From: Streptomyces alkaliterrae | GTDB taxonomy: Bacteria > Actinomycetota > Actinomycetes > Streptomycetales > Streptomycetaceae | Direction of reading: 5' to 3' | Assembly: GCF_007097205.2 (NCBI RefSeq) | Contig: NZ_VJYK02000018.1 | Span: 1 to 32,057 of the forward strand | Length of the DNA: 32,057 nt | Translations under genes and position numbers: made by a program | Part shown: positions 16,692-25,385 of the stretch, one piece after another | Layout of the letters: each line of letters begins with the position of its first letter | Position numbering within the stretch: position 1 is the stretch's first letter | The notes under the pieces: model-generated | Told to the model about the DNA's origin: nothing | Database searches by the model: none | What the model saw: only the letters and a program-made list of their open reading frames with translations

Positions 16692-17636
16692 GTGACGGCC
16701 GTCGAATCCTGTCCCGCGGGAGTCAGCGCAACGGGCACGGCACCCCGGGTGCCGCTGGCGGCCAAGGTGAAGGCGTACGTCGCACTCACCAAGCCGCGCG
16801 TCATCGAGCTGCTGCTGATCACCACCATCCCGGTCATGTTCCTGGCCGCCCAGGGTGTGCCCGACCTGTGGCTGGTCCTGGCGACCTGCCTCGGCGGATA
16901 CCTCTCGGCCGGCGGTGCCAACGCGCTCAACATGTACATCGACCGCGACATCGACGCGCTGATGTCGCGCACCGCGAACCGGCCGCTGGTCACCGGAGTG
17001 CTGCGCCCCCGCCAGGCCCTCGCCTTCGGCCTCGCGCTCGCGGTCGTCTCCACACTGTGGTTCGGTCTGCTGGTCAACTGGCTGTCGGCCGCGCTGTCGC
17101 TCGGCGCGCTGCTGTTCTACGTGCTCGTCTACACGATGCTGCTCAAGCGGCGCACGTCGCAGAACATCATCTGGGGCGGCATCGCCGGCTGCATGCCGGT
17201 GCTGATCGGCTGGTCCTCGGTGACGAACGAGGTCAGCTGGGCCGCTGTCATCCTCTTCCTGGTGATCTTCTTCTGGACGCCGCCGCACTACTGGCCGCTG
17301 TCGATGAAGGTCAAGGACGACTACGCGCGGGTCGGCGTGCCGATGCTGCCGGTGATCGCCTCGAACCGCACGGTGGCCCGCCAGATCGTGCTCTACAGCT
17401 GGGTCATGGTCGGCGTGTCGCTGCTGCTGTGGCCGCTCGGCTACGTGGGCTGGTTCTACACGGCGGTGGCACTGGCGACCGGCGGCTGGTGGCTGTGGGA
17501 GGCGCACGCGCTGCACGCCCGCGCCCGGGCCGGTGTCACCGGAGCGAAGCTCAAGGAGATGCGGCTGTTCCACTGGTCGATCACCTACGTCTCGCTGCTC
17601 TTCGTCGCGGTGGCCATCGACCCCTTCGTACGCTGA
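16692..17636 (+). CDS. ctaB: Protoheme IX farnesyltransferase (heme O synthase)
   Basis: This 314-residue UbiA-family membrane enzyme attaches a farnesyl group to heme B, giving heme O for the cytochrome oxidase. The prenyl-diphosphate motif [22 protein letters not shown] and the second loop [22 protein letters not shown] are clear, as is [14 protein letters not shown], typical of CtaB. About nine hydrophobic segments are present. GTG 16692 is chosen because AGGGG lies 5 nt before it; an in-frame GTG at 16686 has no room for a ribosome site. It is divergent from tkt, an arrangement I also recall from mycobacteria. Its product is the substrate of CtaA/Cox15, encoded 0.6 kb away. Confidence 0.95.
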   Translation: MTAVESCPAGVSATGTAPRVPLAAKVKAYVALTKPRVIELLLITTIPVMFLAAQGVPDLWLVLATCLGGYLSAGGANALNMYIDRDIDALMSRTANRPLVTGVLRPRQALAFGLALAVVSTLWFGLLVNWLSAALSLGALLFYVLVYTMLLKRRTSQNIIWGGIAGCMPVLIGWSSVTNEVSWAAVILFLVIFFWTPPHYWPLSMKVKDDYARVGVPMLPVIASNRTVARQIVLYSWVMVGVSLLLWPLGYVGWFYTAVALATGGWWLWEAHALHARARAGVTGAKLKEMRLFHWSITYVSLLFVAVAIDPFVR

Positions 17637-17670
17637 GCCGCCGCCGGGCACCTGCTCCGAAATCTCCGCC

Positions 17671-17720
17671 GGGCGATCCCCCGTCACCGTGGCACAGGCC
17701 ACGACGACGGGGGATCGCCC
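17671..17720 (+). terminator. Long nested terminator hairpin after ctaB
   Basis: A perfect 15-bp stem (17671-17685 with 17706-17720; arm GGGCGATCCCCCGTC) encloses a second 5-bp hairpin, GTGGC-ACAG-GCCAC (17689-17702). It lies 34 bp after the ctaB stop and ends just before the promoter of the next gene. Confidence 0.85.
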
Positions 17721-17726
17721 GTTGAT

Positions 17727-17740
17727 CTACCCGCGGGTAG
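17727..17740. promoter_or_regulatory. 14-bp palindrome over the -10 of the 118-residue gene
   Basis: CTACCCGCGGGTAG is a perfect palindrome. Its last three bases overlap a TAGCAT -10-like box (17738-17743), which ends 6 nt before ATG 17750. It may be an operator on a leaderless promoter; no binder is known. Confidence 0.45.
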
Positions 17741-17749
17741 CATCGGAAC

Positions 17750-18106
17750 ATGGCAGACACGAAGCAGGCCGAGGGCACCGAGCGCGCGCGGAACACCAGG
17801 AGCGAGCGCAAGGCGGCCCGGTTGGCCAAGCAGATCACCGCGTTCGCCCGGAGCCACGGCGGCAGCGCCGAGGGGCAGATCGCCTACCTCGGCCAGCGTG
17901 GCGTACGCATCGTGCTGGTCGGCGCCAACGGCGAGTGGGGCGACCTGGTGGCCGAGAGCCACGACATCGCGACGGCCGCCGTGGAGCGGGCCGGCATCAC
18001 GCTGCACGAGGAGTTCGACGGCGAGTTCGCCGCCCGGGTGCGCACCGGACCCTACGAGTGGTCGAGGATGGCCGGCAGCCAGCTCGGCGGCCCCAGCAAC
18101 GACTGA
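17750..18106 (+). CDS. Conserved-looking hypothetical protein, 118 residues
   Basis: I do not recognise the family. The protein has a very basic, charged N-terminus (residues 10-35, RTRSERKAARLAKQITAFARSH in part), probably helical. It then has a compact alpha/beta part with alternating hydrophobic residues (GVRIVLVGANGEWGDLVAESHDIATAAVERAGITLHEEF) and a C-terminus PYEWSRMAGSQLGG. No signal peptide, membrane segment, metal-binding cysteine or catalytic motif is visible. Codon use is like its neighbours and it is bounded by two strong terminators, so it is its own transcription unit. The start is ATG 17750, without a Shine-Dalgarno site but 6 nt after TAGCAT, which predicts a leaderless message. 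It sits between two heme-A genes, which may or may not be meaningful. Confidence 0.85.
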   Translation: MADTKQAEGTERARNTRSERKAARLAKQITAFARSHGGSAEGQIAYLGQRGVRIVLVGANGEWGDLVAESHDIATAAVERAGITLHEEFDGEFAARVRTGPYEWSRMAGSQLGGPSND

Positions 18107-18123
18107 GCCGTCACCTGACGGTG

Positions 18124-18177
18124 GCACGAGTCGGGGCGGCGGTGGACTCTCGGGTCCACCGCCGCCCCGACTCGTGC
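18124..18177. terminator. Very long bidirectional terminator between the 118-residue gene and cox15
   Basis: A perfect 23-bp stem (18124-18146 with 18155-18177, arm starting GCACGAGTCGGGG) with an 8-nt loop lies between convergent genes, 17 bp after one stop and 14 bp from the other. This is the longest perfect hairpin I noticed in the window. Confidence 0.88.
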
Positions 18178-18191
18178 TGTACGGGCGCCGT

Positions 18192-19199
18192 TCAGGCCGT
18201 CTCGGCGACCTCGCGGGCCTGCGCCGTGGTGTCGGTGCGCGTCGCGGGCACGGCGGGGGCGGCCGGTGCCGGGCCGCGTTCCCGCAGGGCCAGCAGCACC
18301 CGCAGGACGGCGATCCACACCAGCGTCGAGCCGAACAGGTGGATGCCGACCAGCAGCTCCGGCACGTCGGTCAGGTACTGGGCGTAGCCCACGACGATCT
18401 GCGAGGCCAGCACGATCGACAGGTCGCGCACCCGGGCCCGCGGCCCGGCCGGGGCGTCCATGACCCGCAGCAGCAGCCACAGCCCCGCGGTAAGCGCCAC
18501 GACCGCCCAGGCCAGCGCGGCGTGCACCCGGGTGACCGACTCCCAGTCCAGCGGGATGCGCGGGATCTCGCTGCTGTCACCGGCGTGCGGCCCGGCACCG
18601 GTGACCACCGTGCCGGCGACCACCAGCGCGGCGGTGACGGCGACAAGCGCCACCGTGAGCTGCCGGACGCGGGGGCCGACCAGCGGCCTGGCCGGGCCGT
18701 CGCCCTCACCCGCCCGGTGCCAGGTGATCAGCGCGAGGGTGATCAGCGCGGTGGCCAGCAGGAAGTGCCCGGCGACGCTGTAGGGGTTGAGCCCGGTGAG
18801 GACGGTGACACCGCCGAGAACGGCGTTGCCCATCACCACCCAGAACTGCGCCCAGGCCAGCCGCGACAGCCCCCGCCGGGCCGGTTTGGCGCTGCGGGCG
18901 GCGACGATGGCCCAGCCCACGGCCGCGCAGAGCACGTAGGTGAGCATCCGGTTGCCGAACTCGATGGCGCCGTGCAGACCCATCTCCGGCGTGGCGAAGA
19001 GGCTGTCGTCGGTGCACTTGGGCCAGGTGTCGCAGCCGAGACCGGAGCCGGTGAGCCGCACGGCCCCGCCCGTGACCACGATGACCACGCTCATGACGAG
19101 CGCGGCGAGAGTGGCGCGGCGCAGGACGCGCCGGGTGGGGGTCCACCGCTCGGCGACGAGGGTGATCGGGCTGCGGAACAAGGCGGGCTTCTTGGGCAC
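18192..19199 (-). CDS. ctaA: Heme A synthase (CtaA/Cox15 family)
   Basis: This 335-residue membrane protein of about eight helices converts heme O to heme A. The heme-ligand histidines appear in the usual four places: LHGAIEFGNR, VAGHFLLATA, RVHAALAWAV and GIHLFGSTLVW. The extracellular cysteine pair of the Gram-positive type is present in GCDTWPKC. The C-terminal 40 residues are Ala/Pro/Thr-rich. The start is GTG 19199; a TACCAT -10-like box ends 6 nt before it, suggesting a leaderless message. It is convergent with the 118-residue gene and lies downstream of the pgi terminator. Confidence 0.94.
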   Translation of the reverse strand: MPKKPALFRSPITLVAERWTPTRRVLRRATLAALVMSVVIVVTGGAVRLTGSGLGCDTWPKCTDDSLFATPEMGLHGAIEFGNRMLTYVLCAAVGWAIVAARSAKPARRGLSRLAWAQFWVVMGNAVLGGVTVLTGLNPYSVAGHFLLATALITLALITWHRAGEGDGPARPLVGPRVRQLTVALVAVTAALVVAGTVVTGAGPHAGDSSEIPRIPLDWESVTRVHAALAWAVVALTAGLWLLLRVMDAPAGPRARVRDLSIVLASQIVVGYAQYLTDVPELLVGIHLFGSTLVWIAVLRVLLALRERGPAPAAPAVPATRTDTTAQAREVAETA

Positions 19200-19203
19200 C
19201 GCC

Positions 19204-19211
19204 CCATGGTA
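19204..19211 (-). promoter_or_regulatory. -10 region of a predicted leaderless promoter for ctaA/cox15
   Basis: The minus strand reads TACCAT followed by GGGGCG and the GTG start, so the box ends 6 nt before the codon. It fits the TANNNT pattern seen before several other genes here. No -35 is clear. Confidence 0.4.
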
Positions 19212-19241
19212 GGCCCGCGCTTGTGCGTGCTTTCACGAGGG

Positions 19242-19280
19242 GTGTGGGAGGGGCCGTGACCAGCACGTCCCCTCCCACAC
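19242..19280 (-). terminator. Terminator after pgi
   Basis: A 12-bp perfect stem (19242-19253 with 19269-19280; arm GTGTGGGAGGGG) encloses a small inner hairpin (CGTG with CACG). It starts 6 bp beyond the pgi stop and precedes the cox15 promoter. Confidence 0.75.
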
Positions 19281-19286
19281 GCCTGG

Positions 19287-20945
19287 TCAGCGGCCGCGCA
19301 GCTCCCGGTAGCGCCGCACGAGGGCGCTCGTCGAGCCGTCGAGGCCGGGGACCTCCGCGCCCTCGGTGAGCGCCGGCTCGATCCGCTTGGCGAGCACCTT
19401 GCCCAGCTCGACGCCCCACTGGTCGAAGGAGTTGATGCCCCAGAGCGCACCCTGGACGAAGACCTTGTGCTCGTAGAGCGCGATCAGCTGGCCGAGCACC
19501 GAGGGGGTCAGAGAGGCGGCCAGGATCGTGGTGGTGGGCCGGTCGCCGGGGAACGTGCGGTGCGGCACCTGCTCCTCCGGCACGCCGTCCGCCCGTACCT
19601 CCTCGGCGGTCCTGCCGAACGCCAACGCCTGGCCCTGGGCGAGGAGGTTGGCCATCAGCAGGTCGTGCTGGTCGCGCAGCGGACCGAGTTCGGCGACCGG
19701 CTCGGCGAAGCCGAGGAGGTCGGCGGGGATGAGCTTCGTGCCCTGGTGCAGCAACTGGTAGTAGGCGTGCTGGCCGTTGGTGCCCGGGGTGCCCCAGACG
19801 ACCGGGCCGGTCTGCCAGTCAACGGGCCGGCCTGCGCGGTCGACCCGCTTGCCGTTGGACTCCATGTCCAACTGCTGGAGGTAGGCGGTGAACTTCGACA
19901 GGTAGTGCGAGTAGGGCAGCACGGCGTGCGCCTGGGCGTCGTGGAACTGGCCGTACCAGAAGCCCAGCAGGCCGAGCAGCAGGGGCGCGTTCCGCTCCGG
20001 CTCCGCGGTGCGGAAGTGCTCGTCGACGAGGTGGAAGCCGTCGAGCATCTCCCGGAAGTCCTCGGGGCCGATGGCCGTCATCAGCGAGAGGCCGATCGCC
20101 GAGTCGTAGGAGTAGCGCCCGCCGACCCAGTCCCAGAACTCGAACATGTTCGCCGTGTCGATGCCGAAGCGGGCGACCTCCTCGGCGTTGGTCGAGACGG
20201 CCACGAAGTGCGCGGCCACCGACTCGGGCCCGGCGCCCAGCCCTGCCAGCAGCCACTCGCGGGCGGCCTTGGCGTTGGTGATCGTCTCGATGGTGGTGAA
20301 GGTCTTGGAGGCGACGATGAACAGCGTCTCGGCCGGGTCGAGGTCGCGGACGGCCTCGTGCAGGTCGGCGCCGTCGACGTTGGAGACGAACCGGAAGTCC
20401 AGGTCGCGGGCGGTGCGGTGGCGCAGCGCCTCGTAGGCCATGGCGGGGCCGAGGTCGGAACCGCCGATGCCGATGTTGACGACCGTCCTGATCGGGCGGC
20501 CGGTGTGCCCGAGCCAGGCGCCGGAGCGCACCCGCCGCGCGAAGTCGGTCATGCGGTCCAGGACCGCGTGCACGGCCGGGACGACGTTCTCTCCGTCGAC
20601 CTCGATCACGGCGTCGCGCGGGGCGCGCAGCGCGGTGTGCAGGACGGCCCGGTTCTCGGTGTTGTTGATCCTCTCGCCGCGGAACATGGCGTCGCGCAGC
20701 TCGGCCACTCCGGCCGCTTCGGCGAGCTCGGTCAGGAGGGTCAGGGTCTCGTCGGTGACGAGGTGCTTGGCGTAGTCCAGGTGGAGATCGCCGACCTGGA
20801 GCGAGTAGCGCTCGGCCCGCTTCGGGTCGTCCGCGAACAGTTCACGCAGGCCCACCCCGTTCAGACGGGCGCGGTGTTCGGTCAGAGCCTTCCACTGGGG
20901 CAGTCGGTCCAGTCGGACGCGGTCGGCTTCGCCGTAAGCGTTCAT
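19287..20945 (-). CDS. pgi: Glucose-6-phosphate isomerase
   Basis: This 552-residue enzyme interconverts glucose 6-phosphate and fructose 6-phosphate. The sugar-phosphate binding motif [13 protein letters not shown] is at 155-167 and SKTFTTIET at 213-221. Catalytic residues are E362 (QLDMESNGK), H393 ([15 protein letters not shown]) and K516 ([10 protein letters not shown]). The length matches the E. coli type. ATG 20945 is chosen because [21 protein letters not shown] fits the family, but the only good ribosome site (GAGGAG, 20970-20965) is 19 nt away and better placed for an in-frame CTG at 20957. It lies downstream of rbpA; no strong terminator separates them, so some read-through is possible. 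Confidence 0.96.
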   Translation of the reverse strand: MNAYGEADRVRLDRLPQWKALTEHRARLNGVGLRELFADDPKRAERYSLQVGDLHLDYAKHLVTDETLTLLTELAEAAGVAELRDAMFRGERINNTENRAVLHTALRAPRDAVIEVDGENVVPAVHAVLDRMTDFARRVRSGAWLGHTGRPIRTVVNIGIGGSDLGPAMAYEALRHRTARDLDFRFVSNVDGADLHEAVRDLDPAETLFIVASKTFTTIETITNAKAAREWLLAGLGAGPESVAAHFVAVSTNAEEVARFGIDTANMFEFWDWVGGRYSYDSAIGLSLMTAIGPEDFREMLDGFHLVDEHFRTAEPERNAPLLLGLLGFWYGQFHDAQAHAVLPYSHYLSKFTAYLQQLDMESNGKRVDRAGRPVDWQTGPVVWGTPGTNGQHAYYQLLHQGTKLIPADLLGFAEPVAELGPLRDQHDLLMANLLAQGQALAFGRTAEEVRADGVPEEQVPHRTFPGDRPTTTILAASLTPSVLGQLIALYEHKVFVQGALWGINSFDQWGVELGKVLAKRIEPALTEGAEVPGLDGSTSALVRRYRELRGR

Positions 20946-20991
20946 CTGCGAATTCAGCCCATTTCTCCTCGTGCGTACCCCGCCGGGCACC

Positions 20992-20997
20992 AACCTA
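20992..20997 (-). promoter_or_regulatory. Candidate -10 box for pgi
   Basis: The minus strand reads TAGGTT, matching TANNNT, about 47 nt before the pgi ATG. The predicted leader would hold GAGGAG and a three-codon frame (ATG GGC TGA). The -35 is poor. Confidence 0.3.
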
Positions 20998-21077
20998 ATG
21001 GAGAAACACGACGGTTGTGCACAGGGCGCAGTGGGAGACGGCGGCCTACCGTCGGGAAGCGGCCGGAATTCGCCGGG

Positions 21078-21413
21078 TCAGATCTCGCCGCGCAGTTTCG
21101 CCAGCGCCTCGGCGAGAATCGCCTCGCCGTCGGCGTCGCTGCGGCGCTCGCGCACATAGGCCAGGTGCGTCTTGTAGGGCTCGGTGCGCGGCGGGTCCGG
21201 CGGGTTGTCCTGGTCCTGCCCGGCGGGGAACCCGCAGCGCGGGCAGTCCCAGGTGTCGGGCACCTGGGCGTCACTGGCAAAACTCGGCCTGGTCTCGTGC
21301 CCGTTGGAGCACCAGAAGGAGATCCGCAGCCTGGGCGCGGCCTCGCCGCGCTCGGCCTCTCCCATCGGCCCGGCGCCGACCCTGCTGCCCCGGATCGCGT
21401 TGCCACCTGCCAC
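21078..21413 (-). CDS. rbpA: RbpA, RNA polymerase-binding protein
   Basis: This 111-residue protein is RbpA, an actinobacterial factor that binds RNA polymerase and the principal sigma factor, stabilises open complexes and affects rifampicin tolerance. The core carries zinc-type ligands C35 and H39 (FWCSNGHE) and C57 and C60 (WDCPRCGFPAG). The basic linker and C-terminal sigma-interaction domain (LAYVRERRSDADGEAILAEALAKLRGEI) are intact, including the RR pair at about 90-91. The GTG start at 21413 has GGGAG 8 nt upstream; the frame is open further up without a ribosome site. It lies between secG and pgi on the same strand but has its own upstream region. Confidence 0.97.
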   Translation of the reverse strand: MAGGNAIRGSRVGAGPMGEAERGEAAPRLRISFWCSNGHETRPSFASDAQVPDTWDCPRCGFPAGQDQDNPPDPPRTEPYKTHLAYVRERRSDADGEAILAEALAKLRGEI

Positions 21414-21442
21414 GGTCGTAACTCCCTGCCTCGTGACTCTGT

Positions 21443-21461
21443 CCCCCTGAAGACGAGGGGG
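21443..21461 (-). other. Hairpin in the rbpA leader
   Basis: CCCCCT (21443-21448) pairs with AGGGGG (21456-21461) across a 7-nt loop, about 30 nt before the rbpA start. A second small hairpin, GGGCAG-GCG-CTGCCC, lies at 21507-21521. Both would be in the leader if transcription starts at the -10 near 21546. Confidence 0.4.
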
Positions 21462-21543
21462 CCTCACACTCGGTCACTCGCGACCCGCTGCGCGCGACCG
21501 CGTGACGGGCAGGCGCTGCCCGGTGTCGTGAGACACGCCACAG

Positions 21544-21552
21544 AGCCTATCA
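21544..21552 (-). promoter_or_regulatory. Candidate extended -10 promoter for rbpA
   Basis: The minus strand reads TGATAGGCT, a TAGGCT box with an upstream TG, as in extended -10 promoters. The leader would be about 125 nt. I looked for a SigR-type GGAAT/GTT promoter, known for rbpA in Streptomyces, and did not find a clean one. Confidence 0.35.
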
Positions 21553-21606
21553 GGACCTTTCAGGGGCGTCCGCCGGTTGAATTCGTCACGAATCCGTAAG
21601 GACGCG

Positions 21607-21837
21607 TCAGGACTTCATCATGATGCCGAGGGCGACGATGATCCCGAACCAGATCAGCGAGACGACGATGGTGATCCGGTCGAGGTTCCGCTCCGCCACG
21701 GAGGAACCGCCCACGGAGGACTGCATACCGCCGCCGAACATGTCGGAGAGACCGCCGCCCTTGCCCTTGTGCATCAGCACCAGCAGCACCAGCAGCAGGC
21801 TGAACACAATCAGGGCGATCGACAGACCCAATTCCAC
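21607..21837 (-). CDS. secG: SecG preprotein translocase subunit
   Basis: This 76-residue protein has two membrane helices (LSIALIVFSLLLVLLVLM and ITIVVSLIWFGIIVALGIMM) joined by a Gly-rich cytoplasmic loop with KGKGGGLSDMFGGGMQSSVGGSSVAERNLDR, the usual SecG pattern. SecG associates with SecYE and helps SecA-driven export. The start is GTG 21837, with AGAGAG upstream. Its position after gap-pgk-tpiA is the conserved actinobacterial order. A strong hairpin at 22018-22060 between tpiA and secG suggests it also has its own promoter. Confidence 0.96.
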   Translation of the reverse strand: MELGLSIALIVFSLLLVLLVLMHKGKGGGLSDMFGGGMQSSVGGSSVAERNLDRITIVVSLIWFGIIVALGIMMKS

Positions 21838-22017
21838 GGCTGGACCAACTCTCTGGGGGCTTAGTGGGTGGAAGGAACGGATGGATCACAAGGGGCCGGA
21901 TCAACAGGCCGGCCCCGACAGGGTACGACGTCCGGGCCCGGAAGACCTAGTCAGCCCGGTCGGCCGGTGCGGCCGACCCGTTTGGTCCGGCCCGGGCCGG
22001 GGCCGGGGACGTCACGC
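21838..22017 (-). promoter_or_regulatory. secG upstream region with palindromes
   Basis: These 180 bases hold no gene. Visible structures are a 9-bp inverted repeat GGTCGGCCG-GTG-CGGCCGACC (21958-21978), a 12-bp palindrome TCCGGGCCCGGA (21931-21942) and a TANNNT-type box TACCCT on the minus strand (21925-21920). The last could be a secG promoter with a leader of about 75 nt. No -35 is evident. Confidence 0.35.
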
Positions 22018-22060
22018 GCCCCGTCCCGTCCCCGCCCGGGCGGCGGGAACGGGACGGGGC
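22018..22060 (-). terminator. Terminator hairpin after tpiA
   Basis: A perfect 12-bp stem (22018-22029 with 22049-22060; arm GCCCCGTCCCGT) with further pairing CCGCC/GGCGG inside the loop starts 16 bp beyond the tpiA stop. It probably ends most glycolytic transcripts before secG. Confidence 0.78.
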
Positions 22061-22076
22061 GGCGGTGACCAGGGGA

Positions 22077-22853
22077 CTACTGGTCCCGGAAGCGGACGAT
22101 CCTGGCGAACTCCTCGGTGTTCAGCGAGGCACCGCCGACCAGCGCACCGTCCACGTCGGGCTGCGACATGATCGCGTTGACGTTGTCGCCCTTCACCGAG
22201 CCGCCGTACTGGATGCGGACCTTGTCGGCCACGTCCTGGCCGTACAGCTCCGCCAGCCGGCCGCGGATGGCACCGCAGACCTCCTGGGCGTCCTCCGGGG
22301 TGGCGACCTCGCCGGTGCCGATCGCCCAGACCGGCTCGTAGGCGATGACCAGGCGCTCGGCCTGCTCCGCCGGCACGCCCTCCAGCGCGCCGTCGACCTG
22401 GGCGAGGGTGTGCGGCACCTGGTTTCCGGCCTTGCGGACGTCCAGGCCCTCACCGACACACAGGATCGGCACGATGTCGTTGCGGAACGCCGCCTTCACC
22501 TTGGCGTTGCACACCGCCTCGTCCTCGCCGTGGTACTGGCGCCGCTCGGAGTGGCCGACGACCGCGTAGGAGCAGTTCAGCTTGGCCAGCATCGGGCCGC
22601 TGACCTCGCCGGTGTAGGCACCGGAGTCGTGCACCGAGATGTCCTGGGCACCGAAGCCGATCTTCAGCTTGTCGCCGTTGACCAGCGACTGCACCGAGCG
22701 CAGGTCGGTGAACGGCGGGAGGACGACGACCTCGGTGCCCTCGTAGTCCTTCTCGTCCAGGGTGAAGGCGAGCTTCTGGACGTGGGAGATGGCCTCGAGG
22801 TGGTTGAGGTTCATCTTCCAGTTGCCCGCCATGATGGGCGTACGGGAACTCAC
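22077..22853 (-). CDS. tpiA: Triosephosphate isomerase
   Basis: This 258-residue enzyme interconverts dihydroxyacetone phosphate and glyceraldehyde 3-phosphate. The active-site residues are N11 and K13 (MAGNWKMN), H101 ([11 protein letters not shown]) and E173 ([11 protein letters not shown]), with the phosphate loop [10 protein letters not shown] and GGASL near the C-terminus. The GTG start at 22853 gives [15 protein letters not shown], the normal actinobacterial N-terminus. It begins 4 nt after the pgk stop, so the two are co-translated. Confidence 0.98.
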   Translation of the reverse strand: MSSRTPIMAGNWKMNLNHLEAISHVQKLAFTLDEKDYEGTEVVVLPPFTDLRSVQSLVNGDKLKIGFGAQDISVHDSGAYTGEVSGPMLAKLNCSYAVVGHSERRQYHGEDEAVCNAKVKAAFRNDIVPILCVGEGLDVRKAGNQVPHTLAQVDGALEGVPAEQAERLVIAYEPVWAIGTGEVATPEDAQEVCGAIRGRLAELYGQDVADKVRIQYGGSVKGDNVNAIMSQPDVDGALVGGASLNTEEFARIVRFRDQ

Positions 22854-22857
22854 GTGT

Positions 22858-24069
22858 TCAGTCCTCCAGTGCGGCGAGACCGGGCAGGGTCTTGCCCTCC
22901 AGGTATTCGAGGCTCGCGCCTCCGCCGGTCGAGATGTGGCCGAAGGCGGTCTCGTCGAAGCCCAGCAGCCTCACGGCCGCCGCGCTGTCTCCGCCGCCGA
23001 CGACGGTGAAGGCCGAGCTGTCCAGCAGGGCCTGGGCGACGGCACGGGTGCCGCCGTCGAAGTCCGGGTGCTCGAAGACGCCCATCGGGCCGTTCCAGAA
23101 CACGGTCGCCGCGTCGGCGAGCTTGGCCGCGTACAGCTCCTGGGTCTTCGGGCCGATGTCCAGGCCCATCAGGTCGGCGGGGATCGCGTCGACCCCGACC
23201 GTCCGGGGGTCGGCCGGCGCCTTGGACGCGAGGTCCGGGAACTCGGCCACGGCCAGCACGTCCACCGGCAGGACGAACTCCACGCCGCGCGCCTCGGCCC
23301 GCTTGAGGTAGCCGCGGACGGCCTCCAGCTGGTCCTCCTGGAGCAGCGAGTTGCCCACCTCGTGGCCCTGCGCCTTCAGGAAGGTGTACGCCATGCCGCC
23401 GCCGATGAGGATGCGGTCGGCGCGCTCCAGCAGGTGGTCGATGACACCGAGCTTGTCGGAGACCTTCGCACCGCCGAGCACCACGGCGTAGGGGCGCTCG
23501 ACCTCGTCGGTCAGGCGCCGCAGCACGCCCACCTCGGTGGCGATCAGGCCGCCGGCCGCGTGCGGCAGGCGGGCCGGCAGGTCGAAGACCGAGGCGTGCT
23601 TGCGGTGCACGGCGCCGAAGCCGTCACCGACGTAGAGGTCCGCGAGCGCGGCCAGCTCGTCGGCGAACGCGGCGCGCTCGGCATCGTCCTTGGCGGTCTC
23701 GCCGGCCTGGAAGCGCAGGTTCTCCAGCAGCGTGACCTCGCCGTCGCCGAGAGCGGCGACGGTGGCCTTCGCGCTGTCCCCCACGGTGTCGGTCGCGAAG
23801 GCGACCTCGCGACCGAGCAGTTCGCCGAGCCGGGTGGCGACCGGCGCGAGTGAGAACCGCGGGTCGGGCTCGCCCTTCGGGCGGCCCAGGTGGGAGGCGA
23901 CGATGACCCGGGCGCCGGCCTCGGCGAGCCGCGAGATCGTCGGGACGGCGGCCCGGATGCGACCGTCGTCGGTGATCGTGTCCCCCGCGAGCGGGACGTT
24001 CAGGTCGGCGCGGACGAAGACCCGCTCGCCCGCGACGCCGTCCCGGAGGAGATCGTCGATCGTCTTCAT
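22858..24069 (-). CDS. pgk: Phosphoglycerate kinase
   Basis: This 403-residue enzyme makes ATP from 1,3-bisphosphoglycerate. The N-terminal signature [14 protein letters not shown] (16-29), the basic ASHLGRPKG loop, [10 protein letters not shown], the [18 protein letters not shown] nucleotide region and the C-terminal [12 protein letters not shown] and [15 protein letters not shown] motifs are all present. ATG 24069 has AAGGAG at a good distance. It lies 114 nt after gap, with a hairpin between them, and 4 nt before tpiA. Confidence 0.98.
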   Translation of the reverse strand: MKTIDDLLRDGVAGERVFVRADLNVPLAGDTITDDGRIRAAVPTISRLAEAGARVIVASHLGRPKGEPDPRFSLAPVATRLGELLGREVAFATDTVGDSAKATVAALGDGEVTLLENLRFQAGETAKDDAERAAFADELAALADLYVGDGFGAVHRKHASVFDLPARLPHAAGGLIATEVGVLRRLTDEVERPYAVVLGGAKVSDKLGVIDHLLERADRILIGGGMAYTFLKAQGHEVGNSLLQEDQLEAVRGYLKRAEARGVEFVLPVDVLAVAEFPDLASKAPADPRTVGVDAIPADLMGLDIGPKTQELYAAKLADAATVFWNGPMGVFEHPDFDGGTRAVAQALLDSSAFTVVGGGDSAAAVRLLGFDETAFGHISTGGGASLEYLEGKTLPGLAALED

Positions 24070-24102
24070 TGGTTACTGACTCCTTGGGTGGAAGGCCCGG
24101 CA

Positions 24103-24151
24103 CGGCACCGGGCCCGCACAGCGCGTCTATGCGCCGCGCGGGCCCGTGCCG
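24103..24151 (-). terminator. Intercistronic hairpin between gap and pgk
   Basis: CGGCACCGGGCCCGC (24103-24117) pairs with GCGGGCCCGTGCCG (24138-24151) with one bulged base; a GCGC pair closes an inner loop. It may be a partial terminator or a processing/stability element that lets gap be expressed more than pgk. Confidence 0.6.
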
Positions 24152-24183
24152 TCACTTCTCGGCGCCCGCGATCGCGGCTGCGA

Positions 24184-25203
<1,020 letters not shown>

Positions 25204-25210
25204 TTAGGTA

Positions 25211-25234
25211 CGCCGGTACGTGCGGGTACCGGCG
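25211..25234 (-). other. Hairpin in the gap leader
   Basis: CGCCGGTAC (25211-25219) and GTACCGGCG (25226-25234) form a perfect 9-bp stem with a 6-nt loop, about 12 nt upstream of the gap ribosome site. If transcribed it lies in the 5' leader; otherwise it could be an operator. Confidence 0.5.
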
Positions 25235-25268
25235 AAGGGGTTGTTTGGGATGTCCCCGACCACCTCCG

Positions 25269-25274
25269 ACCCTA
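25269..25274 (-). promoter_or_regulatory. Candidate -10 box for gap
   Basis: The minus strand reads TAGGGT (TANNNT type), which would give a leader of about 75 nt holding the 25211-25234 hairpin. The -35 is not recognisable. Confidence 0.3.
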
Positions 25275-25300
25275 CCGCGCCGGGCCGCTCCCGGTTACAT

Positions 25301-25363
25301 CGACGCCTCGGCCATCCGCCGCCCGTCGGCCGACGCGTTCCGGCCTCGTGGCGCGAGGCGTCG
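25301..25363 (-). terminator. Possible terminator after whiA
   Basis: CGACGCCTCG (25301-25310) and CGAGGCGTCG (25354-25363) are perfect 10-bp arms separated by 43 bases that can fold further. It lies 22 bp beyond the whiA stop and before the gap promoter. Confidence 0.45.
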
Positions 25364-25385
25364 AACGCACTCCCCGGCCCGGGCG

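Noticed and set aside
21414..21467. 18-codon upstream extension of RbpA
   Set aside because: It lacks a ribosome site and passes through the leader; GTG 21413 has GGGAG at 8 nt and gives the expected length.
21581..21593. Palindrome ATTCGT-C-ACGAAT after secG as a terminator
   Set aside because: Only 6 bp and AT-rich, weaker than the other terminators here; it may be chance or an unrelated site.
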